From Diacronema lutheri (lineage: Eukaryota; Haptophyta; Pavlovophyceae; Pavlovales; Pavlovaceae), in contig JAGTXO010000001.1 of assembly GCA_019448385.1 (NCBI GenBank), positions 2,046,001 through 2,110,000 of the forward strand: 64,000 nucleotides of DNA. The letters are read 5' to 3'. Below are positions 1 through 9,900 of the stretch, in pieces. The number at the start of each line of letters is the position of its first letter. Positions within the stretch are counted from its first letter, which is position 1. A program made the position numbers and the translations under genes. A model generated the notes under the pieces. That model was not told the DNA's origin and did no database searches. It saw nothing but the letters and a program-made list of their open reading frames with translations.

Positions 1-180
1 TGACCTCACATGCGACACCTCGCCTTGACCGTCTGATTTGACTGGCAGACTGCCCGTGCCGTGTGTGCGGTTCACGTGTGGTCGGCATGCGCAAAGAGCA
101 AGCTTGTCGTTCACGAACGCCACACGCACACAGGTGCTTCCTGCCTCGACAGGGGTCAGGCAGTCCGAGGGCCAACCACT

Positions 181-1589
181 TCACCTCTCGCAGCCATCAC
201 GCTCCAAAGCGCAGCGGCCGCCCTCGCACGCCGCGCGCTCGGCGGCGGGCTGGCAGCAACTGTCGCGCGTCGCCTTTCTCTCGGCGTCGGTTGCATAATT
301 TGCAAAAGAGCCGCCCTCGCGCGCGTAGTAGCTCATCGGGTAGACGGACTGCCACTCGCGCGCACCGAGGGCGACCTCGGCCTCGTACGGCGTGAGTACG
401 GGCGCAGCGAAGCCGTGGCCCCAGTCGATTGACAGCCGCGGGCAGGCGACCTGCACCCACGCGTCGACGCCGCGGAAGAGGCTCAGCTTTGCCGGGAAGA
501 GCTCGGAGAGCAACACGACCACGTGCTCGATGTGCAGCGCGCTCAGGAGCGCGATCAGGTGCTCGAGGATGGCGGGGTTACCCTGCCGGCCGAGCGTGCC
601 GAGCACGAGCCCAAAGCGTTTGGCCTCGCGCGCCGCGCACACCGCGTCGTGACGCAAGGCGAGCATCCGCGTATGGTCGTATTCCTCGCGCGTGAGCAGT
701 CGCGCGTACGGGTCGTACCGAAGGAGAGGCACGTGCGGGTTGTGGATCATCGCGGCCTCCGGGTGGAAGCGGCCGTCGGCGAGAAAGACGATCAAATCAG
801 CCTCGCCTGCCGCCAGCCTCGGCGCCGTGCAGCCGAGCGTCTCGCCCGCCGAGAGCGGCTTGGCCTGCGGTACGCCCACCGCCGCAAACGTCTCGGCGAG
901 CTGCGGCCGCGCGGCGTGCATCGCCTTGAGGAACTGCACGGTGCCCAGCAGCGCAAGGCGCGACTCGTGTGGCACGTTGGCACGCACCGTTTGCACAAAG
1001 TGCTCCACATCGATCCCGATCTCGACGAAGACATAGAGAACTGCGATCGATGCGCTGTCGACGGGCACGAGGCACGAGTGGCCATAGTGCACGAGAAGGT
1101 CGCAGCCGAGGGCGCGCGCAGAGAGGTCGTCGATGCAGCACGCGCCGTATGTCACGTCACCCATGATCAACGTCTCCGCGCCCGTGAACCTACCGGCGCG
1201 CGCGCCGCCCGCGCCCGCGCGCGCGCGCGTTATGCCCTGCGGGCGGCAGCGAAGTCTGTTGCGCTAGCACCGCGCGGCAATTTGGCACACGACCGCGCGC
1301 CGCGGCGCAAATGGACGGATGCGCGCGCGCGCGCGCACTCGCTTATGATGTCCGACAGCGTGCACGCGTACATGAGCAGGCCCTCCGGAAACTGGAGCGC
1401 GACGCGCGACGCCTTGGCCTGCTGGATGCGCCAGAGTGTCTTGTGCACCTCAAAGTTGTAGTTGGCGGGCAGCGCCGACATAGCCGCCTTGAGCTGCGGG
1501 TCGTCCACGATCTCGGGCGGGATCTGGTGGCCGTAGCGCCGGCGCACCACGGGGCGAACGGGCTCGTGCTTGACCTCGAGGGCGGCCAT
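181..1589 (-). CDS. DPH1: DPH1, 2-(3-amino-3-carboxypropyl)histidine synthase subunit 1
   Basis: Two exons (1339..1589 and 181..1189) encode about 419 residues. The 149-bp intron has donor GTGCGC and acceptor GGTAG and restores the conserved run from the DIISE region into [19 protein letters not shown]1 works with DPH2 as an iron-sulfur radical-SAM-type enzyme that transfers the 3-amino-3-carboxypropyl group of SAM to the histidine of elongation factor 2, the first step of diphthamide synthesis in the cytosol. Seen in the sequence: the N-terminal block HQIPPEI..NYNFEV, cysteines in [13 protein letters not shown] and [13 protein letters not shown] (the family's cluster ligands lie in such blocks), and GTLGRQGNP. 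Length is close to animal DPH1. The C-terminal tail is rich in Cys, Arg and Glu and not conserved. Identification is very secure; the exon join is well supported. Confidence 0.95.
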
Positions 1590-1963
1590 TGCTTCGTGAC
1601 CGGGTGGCCGGGTGATTTCGTGACCTCGTAAGGGCCACTTGGACGGAGTCAGTCAATTACAGTATGGGTATGGTGAACTCATCAAGGCCAACGAAGACCC
1701 AGCGGCAAGCGCCTGGCTGCCACAGCGAGTGCCTCCATCTTCACCGAGGTCACGGAGGGATCGGTCGTGCTGGAGCGCGACAGTCTTTTAGACGGAGTGG
1801 CGCCACTGCTCCGCCCGACGTCCGCAGCTGAAAGCCGCACCTCGCCCAGATTTTTTCTTGGTTCCTAGGGAAGGAGCTGGTGGCGTGCGCGCACAGCGCC
1901 CTCGAGCTCGCGGGTCTTGCGTCCAGCGCATCTGCGCCGCCTCAAAGGGCCGCCGGATCATCG
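1590..1963. other. Intergenic spacer between DPH1 start and the ubiquitin-like gene
   Basis: 374 bp upstream of DPH1 and downstream of the next minus-strand gene. It has lower GC than its surroundings in places. I see no convincing coding frame, RNA gene or repeat. It must hold the DPH1 promoter, but I cannot point to a motif. Confidence 0.5.
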
Positions 1964-2350
1964 TCAATCGTCCGCGCGCGGCATGATGTGAACTGCGCTG
2001 CCGTCGGCGAGTCCCGCACTCACCACCGCCTGCGTATCGTCGTCAAGCAGCCGGAGCGCGCGCACAGGAAACGAGGTCGGCTCAGCGAACAGGCGCACGC
2101 CATGCACCGGCACGTTGTGCGCCGCCGCCGCCAGGCCGCGGAGCTCGCCCACAGTTGCGCTCGCGCCGAGCGCAACGCATGCGATCTGCTGGCCTCGCGC
2201 ACAGCAGCGAACAGTGATGGGCTCAGCCAGACGGAAAGGCTTGGCGGCACGAGCGCGTTGCTCTGCCCCATGCCGCTTGCCCAGCATGCTCACCTGCCCG
2301 AAAGGCTGCAGAACATCGCCCTCGACGCGCATGGGCGGGAAAATTGACAT
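1964..2350 (-). CDS. Ubiquitin-like domain protein, function unknown
   Basis: A single-exon frame of about 128 residues beginning MSIFPPMRVEG. Residues from about 50 to the end look like a ubiquitin-like fold: an opening beta strand (PITVRCCARG), a helix with the usual spacing (ATVGELRGLAAAAHNVPV), then a LLDDDTQAV..AGLADGSAVHIMPR segment that matches the D-x-x-L-x-x-x-G-I-x-D-G-S-x-V-H end of ubiquitin-like domains. No C-terminal Gly-Gly is present, so it is not an obvious conjugated modifier. The start was chosen at the first ATG after which the sequence looks protein-like; the frame stays open further upstream, but that part would overlap the divergent bTHX gene. The ATG lies 63 bp from the bTHX ATG. 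I do not recognise the orthologue. Confidence 0.65.
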   Translation of the reverse strand: MSIFPPMRVEGDVLQPFGQVSMLGKRHGAEQRARAAKPFRLAEPITVRCCARGQQIACVALGASATVGELRGLAAAAHNVPVHGVRLFAEPTSFPVRALRLLDDDTQAVVSAGLADGSAVHIMPRADD

Positions 2351-2413
2351 CGCCTCCGCTCGCCCGGACTTCTTCAACGCGTCCGGGTTCCGACCCAGCC
2401 ACGGAGCTTCAAG
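2351..2413. promoter_or_regulatory. Shared 63-bp divergent promoter interval (UBL / bTHX)
   Basis: The whole interval between the two opposite start codons. It must contain or overlap both 5' UTRs. There is no TATA-like element; it is a mixed GC-rich sequence with a short pyrimidine-rich patch (cttcttcaacg). Placement follows only from the two gene models. Confidence 0.4.
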
Positions 2414-2874
2414 ATGAAAGCGTCGCACATCGTTCGCCTGATTGCGTTCGCGTTCGCCCTGGCCACCGCGGCAGGCTTCGCCGTGCAGCCGCTGGCTGCG
2501 GCGCGCAGGAGCGTAGTTGCAGCCGCTCCGGCTTGCCCAACAACGCAGTCGGTATCCATGGTGAGCGCCAACGCTGCCTTGGCGGCGGTCGACGCGAGCT
2601 CGAATCGCGAGCACCGCGCGCGAGGCTGGGGCGCCCATGGGGCCCGAGCGCCCATCGGACCCGAACGTCCACGGGGCCCGAGGCCGCTTCTGATGTGCGT
2701 GCGCGCCGCGCGCGATGCGGCGCTGCCTCGGTTGCGCAGGGCCGTGGCGACCGGCGCACGAAGAAGGGCAAGATCAAGGCTGGCTCCTACGGCAACAAGC
2801 GGCCGGCCAAGGCGCCGCTGAAGTTTCGGCAGGTAAAGTCGGCGTCGTACGTCGCGCTCAACCCGGCGCAGTGA
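2414..2874 (+). CDS. Plastid small-subunit ribosomal protein bTHX (Thx/PSRP-4 family), nuclear encoded
   Basis: Two exons, 2414..2560 and 2740..2874, give 93 residues. The intron has donor GTGAGC and acceptor GCGCAG, phase 0. Exon 1 encodes MKASHIVRLIAFAFALATAAGF and a following Ala/Arg/Ser-rich stretch. This is a signal peptide ending near a Phe, the pattern used to enter secondary red plastids, followed by a transit peptide. Exon 2 starts with GRGDRRTKKGKIKAGSYGNKRP, the diagnostic motif of bacterial/plastid Thx (GKGDRRTxRGKIxxGxYGxxRP). That protein sits in the head of the 30S subunit. A 30-residue extension follows the core. Mitochondrial targeting is less likely because of the hydrophobic ER-type signal. 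Stop at 2872-2874. Confidence 0.88.
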
Positions 2875-3075
2875 TGCGGAGCGGACCTCGCTTGTCCTTC
2901 GTAGTGCGACGCTGGCGCTCGGCCGCGAGCATCATGGCATCGCGCGGTCAGCTTTCTGGGTGCACGACCGACGTTGTGGTTGCCGTTGACGCTGGTGGCA
3001 TGTGGCTGCAACTGATCCGTTGACGCAGTCGACTGCTTGGTCCATACAGACCGCGCGGGCCTGTCACGTAGGAAT

Positions 3076-4316
3076 TCACTCGAAGCGCGCGACGATAGAG
3101 GCAAACTTGGCGTTGAAGACCGAGTTTGCGCACGTGAGCACAGCGGGCACCACGCCGACGCGTCCAAACGTCCAGAGCAGGTTGCCCGCACTGCGGCGCG
3201 CCGCGGCGCGGCGCATGAGCGGGGCGGCGGGAACCGCGTGAGCGCGCGCTCGAGCGGGCGGCGCGGCGCGCGAGCGGCGTCGACTGCCACGTTGTATTCC
3301 GTGCGCGCCCATGCACAAAGCGTCGGTCAAAGCGCATGCTCTCTCCGGCGCTCCCAAACCGCGCGAGCCCCGCGCGCGGGGTGGCGCGCACAAGACGAGG
3401 AAAGCGGCGCGGCCGGCGTGTGTGTTCATGAACTGAAAGTTTGAGCGCAGCCACGAGTGGACGGGCTCGACGCGCAGCTCCTGAGCGGAGAAGAGCAGGC
3501 CAAAGAGCCTGCGCCGCGAGCACCAGCACCAGGCGGGGAAGCGCGCGCGCGTGCGGAGGCGGCGGTTGGGCCGCGCGCGTCGCTGGGCAGTATCGCCTTG
3601 CAACGGTGCACGTACGAGACGTAGATGGAGAGAATCATCTTGTCGAAGGCGAGCGAGCCGGCGGAGATGGCGAGCGTGATCGGACCGAGCAGCATAAGCA
3701 GCACGCCATTCGCAAAGTTGGTCCAACGTCGGAGGATGGCGAGCGTCGTCTTGTCGATCCGGAGGCTGAGCGTGCCGCCAGGCGAGAAGCCCTCGCCGTC
3801 GGTGGCGCCGTCGGCCTCGCCATCGTCGTCGTCACGCGCGCGTCCATCATCCGACCGACCTGCCGCATCCGCGTCCGCGTCGTCGTCGTCGTCAAGCGCA
3901 AAGCCGCGCATCGCCGCGCCGCGTTGCGGCTCGTAGTCGCTCAGGTCAATCTCCGCATCAATCTCCTCCGCGCGCTCGTCGCGCGGTGCGCGGTGCGCGG
4001 CAGCCGACTGCTCGCCGCGCGCGGTGCGCGCAGACGTGGGCTCAGCTCTGCCCGACGCGTGCGCCTCGTGCCGCACACCCGCCCGCCCGGGCGGCACGTC
4101 CGAGGGCTGCGCGCGGCGCGATGCTCCATGCGCACCCGCAGCATCGGGCGTGTCATCGGCCGCCGGCCGCAGGAGGTCGTCGAGATTGAGGTCGCCACCG
4201 TCGAGGTCGACTCGACGAAGTAGCTCGTCCACGTCGAGATTCTGCTGCGTTGTCGGCTGCACGGCGCCGAGCGCCAGCAGCGCGGCGAGCGCGCCCGCGG
4301 CCAGATGACGCCCCAT
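3076..4316 (-). CDS. Tvp15-like / COPI-associated family multi-pass membrane protein with an acidic luminal domain
   Basis: Three exons: 3616..4316, 3392..3508, 3076..3190; 310 residues. Donors are GTACGT and GTGCGC; both introns restore a continuous membrane domain. Residues 1-20 (MGRHLAAGALAALLALGAVQ) are a signal peptide. A long acidic, disordered region follows (DDDDDADADAAGRSDD and DDDDGEADG). From about residue 195 come four hydrophobic segments: NGVLLMLLGPITLAISAG, MILSIYVSLFGLLFSAQEL, GRAAFLVFAGNLLWTFG and VGVVPAVLTCANSVFNAK. The E-L-x-x-E...F-M-x-x-x-x-G-R-x-x-F-L-V-F-x-G-x-L pattern is that of the COPI-associated/Tvp15 family, Golgi vesicle membrane proteins. The long acidic N-terminal domain is not typical of that family. 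It diverges from a TVP38-like gene with 22 bp between start codons. Confidence 0.68.
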
Positions 4317-4338
4317 CGTGGGGTCGCCTACCAGGAAG
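4317..4338. promoter_or_regulatory. 22-bp interval between divergent start codons (Tvp15-like / TVP38-like)
   Basis: Both flanking ATGs are followed by hydrophobic signal-like N termini and have no nearby alternative Met. Both promoters must therefore overlap each other or the opposite coding sequence. No recognisable element is visible in the interval. Confidence 0.4.
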
Positions 4339-5679
4339 ATGGCGGCCCTCAGCGTGGCTGTTGCGCTCCTCGTGCCTTCGGGCTGTGTGGGCCGCGTCTC
4401 GGTCCTGCGCGTCGGTGCACGCGCGGCGGTGCGCCTGGGGCCCGACGTGCCGCCGCCGCGACGCGAGTTCGACAATCCGTGGCAGGCGGCTACCGCCTTG
4501 TGGGACGCGGTGCGCATTCCGGACTTCGAGACCGACCCATCCGCGACCGCGACCGCGCTGCGCACGCGGCTGGCCGAGCTGGACGAGCAGGCGGAGACGC
4601 GCGCGCGGGTCAGCAAAGTGGCGTCGAGTTTGCCCCCCGCCGACACCCTCGCCGAGCTTCGCGAGGTCGGCGGCCTGATGGGCGCGTACTACAAGGAAAA
4701 AATCACCGCGTCCGTCACCAACCCGACGCTGCGCGACGCGCTGCCGAAGCTCGGCGCCGCGTTCAACGTGGCGTTCGTCGCGATCGTGTTGCGACTGCTC
4801 GTTCCTAGGCTCCTCGCCATCAACTCGATGGCCGAGCTCGAGGACAACCTCGGCTTCCTCGGCATCCCGTCGCGAGCCGAGTTATCCAATTACGTCGCGC
4901 AGGCCGACGCGCTCCCGCTGCACGTCAAGCTCGGCGGCTTTTTCGCGATTGTGATCGCCGAGAAGCTCTTCTGCGTGACCGAGTTTACGCCGCTCAGCAT
5001 CGTGCTCCCCACTCTTTCGCCCGTCCTCTTTGGCGGCCTCGCGCAGGGCATCGCGGTGTCGGTGCTTGCGTCCGCCACCGGCGCGGCGATCAATTTTGCG
5101 ATCGGCCGGCGCTTCCTCGCGGATCGCGTGCGCACGCTCCGCTTCTTTGGTGGCGAGCCGATCGGCGAGTCTGTCTGGTTCAACGCCATCGACCGCAACT
5201 TTGAGCGCGAGGGCTTCAAGACGGCGCTCATGCTGCGCCTCGCGCCGGTGCTGCCGATCCCCCTCGACGCGCATTGGTACCTGTGCGGCGTCACGTCGGT
5301 CGGCGCGCCGCAATTCATCGCGGCGCAGTGCATCGGCTCGCTCAAGTTTGCGTCGATCGACGGGTACCTCGGCACGCTCCTCCTCGCCGAGCTGATCCCG
5401 GGCAAGGACCTCGGCCTGCCCACCCAGACCAAGTGGGTGCTGTGCGCAGAGGTGCTCGCCGTGATCGTCAGCTCGGGGCTCGTCACGCAGTTCGCGACGC
5501 AGACGCTCGACCGGCTGCTGCGCGAGGAGGGATGGGACCGCACCGCGGCGGCCGGCCTGCCCTCCGATGCGAGCGGCGCGGCCGTCGCACCTCCTGCGGA
5601 CGGCCGCGCTGACCGTGGGCGCGCAGGTCACAGCCCGCCCGCCGACCCGCCAGACGGCACTCCGCCCCCGTTGTTTTGA
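4339..5679 (+). CDS. TVP38/TMEM64 (VTT domain, SNARE-associated/DedA-like) membrane protein
   Basis: A single exon of 446 residues. It starts at ATG 4339 in a good context (aggaagATGG). The first 25 residues are hydrophobic (AALSVAVALLVPSGCVG). About 200 soluble residues follow, including a helical AxxTRL..AELDEQAE segment. From about residue 145 there are several membrane segments: FNVAFVAIVLRLLVPRLLAI, the span around LGGFFAIVIAEKL, GIAVSVLASATGAAINFAIG, and the VTT core with F..ALMLRLAPVLPIPLDAHWY..G, which carries the proline and reentrant-loop features of DedA/VTT proteins. The tail is Pro/Asp rich. VTT proteins act in membrane organisation or lipid scrambling at Golgi, ER or plastid envelope. 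The N terminus could be a plastid signal-transit peptide, so the compartment is unsure. It is convergent with the ARL gene, with stops 72 bp apart. Confidence 0.82.
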   Translation: MAALSVAVALLVPSGCVGRVSVLRVGARAAVRLGPDVPPPRREFDNPWQAATALWDAVRIPDFETDPSATATALRTRLAELDEQAETRARVSKVASSLPPADTLAELREVGGLMGAYYKEKITASVTNPTLRDALPKLGAAFNVAFVAIVLRLLVPRLLAINSMAELEDNLGFLGIPSRAELSNYVAQADALPLHVKLGGFFAIVIAEKLFCVTEFTPLSIVLPTLSPVLFGGLAQGIAVSVLASATGAAINFAIGRRFLADRVRTLRFFGGEPIGESVWFNAIDRNFEREGFKTALMLRLAPVLPIPLDAHWYLCGVTSVGAPQFIAAQCIGSLKFASIDGYLGTLLLAELIPGKDLGLPTQTKWVLCAEVLAVIVSSGLVTQFATQTLDRLLREEGWDRTAAAGLPSDASGAAVAPPADGRADRGRAGHSPPADPPDGTPPPLF

Positions 5680-5751
5680 CGTATACCGCTTCAGTGAGCC
5701 ACCGGCCAGCAAGCCGACATTTCCATGCAACCACGCATGCAGCCACTGCGC

Positions 5752-6941
5752 TCATCTCCGCACCCGCGCGCTTGTCGCCTCTGCGTGTGCGACGAGCCAC
5801 TCGAGGCTTTCAAGCACGCCCTCGCCTGTGAGGACCGAGCCAGCTTGCACGTGGTGCTCGAGGCGCGCGAGCATCTGCTCGAGGCCGAGCTCGCGGCTTA
5901 TCTGCTCAACCGTCAGAGCGCCAGGCAGGTCCTGTGGGAGCACGGGCGCATGGCAGCGGGGCGCGGCGTCGCGCGTGACGGTCTTGTTACGGTCACGAGT
6001 TGCGGCAAGGTGACTCGCGCAAAGCGCCCACGGTCCTGGCGCGCACCTGCTTATTTGCGAAAACGACAAAGGCCGCGCCCGCAAGTTGGGTCGCCCTCGC
6101 AAGCCGATTCAGCTCGTCGCGCACGATCGGCAAGCGCGCCCTGTCGGTCGAATCGAGCACGAACACGACGCCGTGCGTCGGCGTGGAGCTGTCAGCGTAC
6201 TGCTGCGCCCACAGCGGGCGGACCTGAGCGATCATGTCGGGAGCGGAGAGGTGATCGGGCAGCGCACCCGCTCAACCGATGCTCCTCTGTCGCAGCCGCG
6301 GCTCGCCCGAGCGCGCGCGGCGCAGGCGCGCTCACCTTTTGCTGCCCGCTCAGGTCGAAAACCGAAAAGGTGGTGCCGCCAAACTCGACGCTCTCCGAGT
6401 GGACGCCTGGCAAGGGAGGAGAAGGGGGAGGGGGAAGGGGCGGGGTGGGTGGGTGGGTGGGTGGGGACAGGGGCGGTCGGGCGGTCGGCATTGCGGAGGA
6501 CAGACCGCCGCGCGCGCGGCCGTGGCGTGCGATCAGCGCAGCTCGGGCGGCTTGGGGGGGGCGCAGTGGGCGATGCGAGCCGCGCTGTGGGTGGGGCGTG
6601 CAGTCAGCCGCGCAGTGGGGCGTGCAGTCAGCCGCGCAGTGGGGCGTGCAGTCAGCCGCGCTGTGGGGCGTGCAGTCAGCTATACACACAGCGCGCGGCA
6701 ACGGGGATGGCGCAGGAGGGCAGACGGGAAGAAGTGGGACCGCTCGGCCCGCACGCGCACCGATCGTCGGCATCGTCGGTCGTGGCTTGCCGTGCTTGAG
6801 GCGCGAGCAGAAGGACGACTTTCCCGCCGAATCGAGGCCAAGAACCAGAAGCCGCAGCTGCTTGCCGCCGAGTACCCGCGACACGAGCCAGCGCGAGAAC
6901 TGGTTCGTCAGGCCGGGGCCCTGCTTGAGCGACCACCCCAT
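5752..6941 (-). CDS. ARF/ARL-family small GTPase (ARL6-like switch II)
   Basis: Four exons: 6761..6941, 6336..6406, 6047..6223, 5752..5931; 202 residues. Donors are GTGCGC, GTGAGC and GTGCGC; all junctions fall at conserved places. The start MGWSLKQGPG has Gly2 for N-myristoylation and an amphipathic helix, as in ARFs. Motifs: P-loop GLDSAGKSS, MPTIG switch I threonine, FDLSGQQKVRPLW switch II (DLSGQ rather than DVGGQ, as in ARL6/BBS3), VLDSTDRARL, NKQD for guanine recognition, then an LTGEGVLESLEWL C-terminal helix. It acts in membrane trafficking or ciliary cargo sorting by family. The upstream frame is open without a stop all the way into a kinase (6942..11669), so this could be the C-terminal module of a much larger protein. 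The Met-Gly at exactly the expected distance from the P-loop favours a separate start. Confidence 0.85.
6422..6467 (+). repeat. G-rich tract with G-quadruplex potential; sense-strand polypyrimidine tract of ARL intron 1
   Basis: The + strand has runs of 3-5 G broken by single A, C or T, including five consecutive GGGT units (about 6445-6464). On the transcribed minus strand it is a C/T-rich tract that ends about 15 nt before the 3' splice site at 6407. Confidence 0.75.
6599..6680. repeat. 24-bp minisatellite, about 3.4 copies, in ARL intron 1
   Basis: Three near-identical 24-bp units starting tgcagtcagccgcg (6599, 6623, 6647) plus a partial fourth unit to 6680. A more diverged unit precedes them at about 6579. 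Units 1 and 2 are identical; unit 3 has one A-to-T change. Confidence 0.9.
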
Positions 6942-9900
6942 GCGCCCGCGACCGCCCGGAATAGCGGGCGGCTTGTGCCGTCCGGCCGCGCCGGCCGCGC
7001 TCGCCGCGCTCGCCGGCCGCGCGGTGTTCGCGGCGGCGGCAGCAGCACGCGCGGGCGGCACGTTGGCCGGCGCGCGCGCCGACGCGCTCACGGGCCGGCC
7101 GCGCGCGGCGCGTGGCGGCGTGGACGACCTGACGGTTGCGGCCGCGCCCTTGAGGCCCTCCCACGTGTTGTCCGCGCGCGTGCGCAGCTGGCCGACAGAG
7201 AGCTGCACCGCGCGCTCGTCGTAACTGGCACAGATCCAGCTGTGCGCGAGCGCGGCGTGCACGCTCATCCGTTCGGCCGGGTCGGCGACGAGGAGCGCGC
7301 TGATGAAGTCCTTGGCGAGCGGCGAGACGCGCGGCCACATCGTCGGGAGCGAGGGCACGTCGGCGGACGGCGCGCCGCGCGCCGCGCTGTCCGCCGCGCC
7401 GCCGGGCACATCGTCGTGCGCGAGGCTTGACGGGAAGGAATATTCCGCAGACGCGATGCGCGCGAGCAGCTCGGTCTCGTCGTCGCCGAAGAAGGGCGGG
7501 AAGCCCGAGAGCATGATGTACACGAGCACGCCGAGGCTCCACATGTCGACCGCCGTGCCGTACGGCTGCGGCCCCCGCGACGCCCGGCGCGCACCGTTCG
7601 CGCCCGCGTCGTCGTCGTCGGCGTCCGCGCGGAGCCACGAGAGCACTTCGGGCGCGGCGTAGTCGGGCGTGCCGCACAGCCCGCGAAGCTTCTCCACCTC
7701 GCGCCCTTGGCCCACGCGGCGCATCTGCCGCGCCTCGGAAAGGTCGGTGAGGCGAATGGGGGCGCCGTCCGCGGCGCTCGCAAAGAGCACGGAGGTGGGC
7801 ACGAGGTTGCCGTGCACGATCTGCCGGTTGTGTAACTGCTCGAGGGCGCGCAGCAGCTGCAGCGTGACGCGCCGCGCGTCCTTCTCGTCGAGCGGGCCGG
7901 ACGCCTCGATCCGGTCGAAGAGGTCGCCACCGGACAGCAGCTCAAGCACGAGCGCAACCGTGCTCGAATCGGGTGTCTCAACCACATACCGCAGCTGCTG
8001 AAACCACGATGGCGGCGCGGGCAGCCCGCCTTCGGCGTCGCCCGGCGCTAGCATGTGCAGCAGCTTCGCCTCGGCGAGCGCGCGCGCACGCGCGTCCGCC
8101 GCGCCCACTCGCCCACTCGCGCCCGTCGGGACGAGCTTCACCTGCACGAGCGCGTGTGATAACAGATCGCGCGCGCGCACCGTGTGCGCCGCGCCGCCGC
8201 CACTGCCGCTTGCCGAGTGCGGGCGCGACGGCATGTACGGCTCCGGCAGCTCGAGGAAGCTCTCGAGCGGGCCCCGCTCGATCTGCACGAACGCCTCCGC
8301 GGCCCGCCCTCCCGGCGCGGCCGCGCCGTCCGTGGCTGAGCGCGCGACCGCCGTCGCCGCGCCGCCCGCGAGCGCACGACCACCGCTGCGCTCAGCATAC
8401 TCAGAGAGGCGAGCTGAGCGGTCGCGCCCCGAGCTGCTCGCCCACCCGCCCTCAAAGGTAACGTAGTTCTCGGGGAAGAGGCCCGACCGACCGTTCAGCC
8501 GGCCGCGCCACCAGCCCTTGGTGGGCGCAGGGCCAAGCACCCCGATCCGCGCGTCGCGCTGGAACGAGAGCTCGTCCGGCCGCTTGGCCGCGTAGTCGAA
8601 ATGGGCGATGACAAACGAGTCGTCGCGCGCGTCAAGCGACGCGCCAAAGCGCGTGGCGCCGGCGCGCGCGCGGTCGCCACCGGCCGCGCCGGCGGCGCTG
8701 GCGCGCGCGCCGTCGGCGGCGCGCGACGAGGCCGCGTCAACGTTGTCCGCGCCTCGCGATGGCGGCAGCGGCAGCGGCGGGAGCGGGCGCAGCGCCGCGC
8801 CGCCGCCGTCGCGCTCGCTCGGCGGCGGCATCGCGCGCAGCACGCCGTCCTCCTCGGGCGCGCCGACCTGCGCGACGAGCTCGTCGAGGGTGTCAAGGAT
8901 GGCGTCGAAGCGAGGCCGCTCGTCCTTGCCCTCCGCCCAGCAGCGCTCCATGAGCGAAACGAGCTGCGCGGGCGCGAGGTCGGAGACGGGCGGGGTTGGC
9001 CTGGGCAGCAGCCGGGTGATCACGCCCATTACGACCTGATATGAGTCGAGGCCGCGGTAAGGCAGCTCGCGTGTTGCGACCTCGAGGAGGAAGAAGCCAA
9101 AGGAGTAAATGTCGGCGCTCTCATCGTGCGGCTCGCCTTTGAGCACCTCGGGCGCGGTCCACTGCGCCGAGCCAATCCGACTCGTCACAATCGCCGCCTC
9201 TCTTTTAATGTGCGAAAGCCCAAAGTCGCACACCTTTGCGACGCCGTGCCGATCGATGAGCACGTTCGCCGCCTTGAGGTCGAGGTGCAGCACAGGCGGC
9301 TTGCATTGGTGCAGGTAGAACATCCCGAGGGCAACCTGCTTGCTCAGCTGCACGGCGATCTGCGCGTCAAGCGCGAAGCGCTCGTCGTGCAGCAGCGAGA
9401 GCAGCGAGCAGCGGCAGTGCTCAAAGAGGATCGCCATCTGATCAACCTCGACGCACGCGCCGAGGAAGTGCACGATGTGCTTGTGCCGCAAGTTGCTCAT
9501 GATCTCCATCTCGTCCTTGAGCAGCTGCACGTGCTTCTGGTCGAGGGACTGGAAGATCGATTGCTTCACCGCAATCCGGTCGCGTCGCCACTCCGCCTCG
9601 TACACCTCGCCAAACGCGCCCGAGCCGATGCGCCGCCCGAGACGCAGCTCGGAGAAGTCGACAACCCAGTTAGGGCGCTCGTGCGGCGCGCTGAAGAGCG
9701 GCGATGGCCGCTTGCCCGTCTCGGCGCGCGCGTGCGATGCGACGACGGCTCCGAGGTCAAGCCGCAAGCTCTGCGCGCGCGAGAGCGGCGCGGGCGGCGC
9801 GGGCGGCGCGGGCGGCCCGCTGTGGCTCGACGCGCGCGCCGCCTCGGCGCGCTCTCGCTCGAGCCGCTCGACCACCTTGCCAAGCGGCGTGTACGGCACG

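Noticed and set aside
523-1461. Plus-strand open frame of about 300 codons across DPH1
   Set aside because: It overlaps highly conserved DPH1 coding sequence and the intron, and its translation has no recognisable pattern.
6599-6680. CRISPR-like array
   Set aside because: Direct 24-bp tandem repeats without spacers, in a eukaryotic intron.
6585-6760. Cys/His-rich tandem peptide (ADCTPHCAADCTPH..) as a metal-binding domain
   Set aside because: It is the in-frame translation of the minisatellite within ARL intron 1; the flanking splice sites join TIG to VHSESV.
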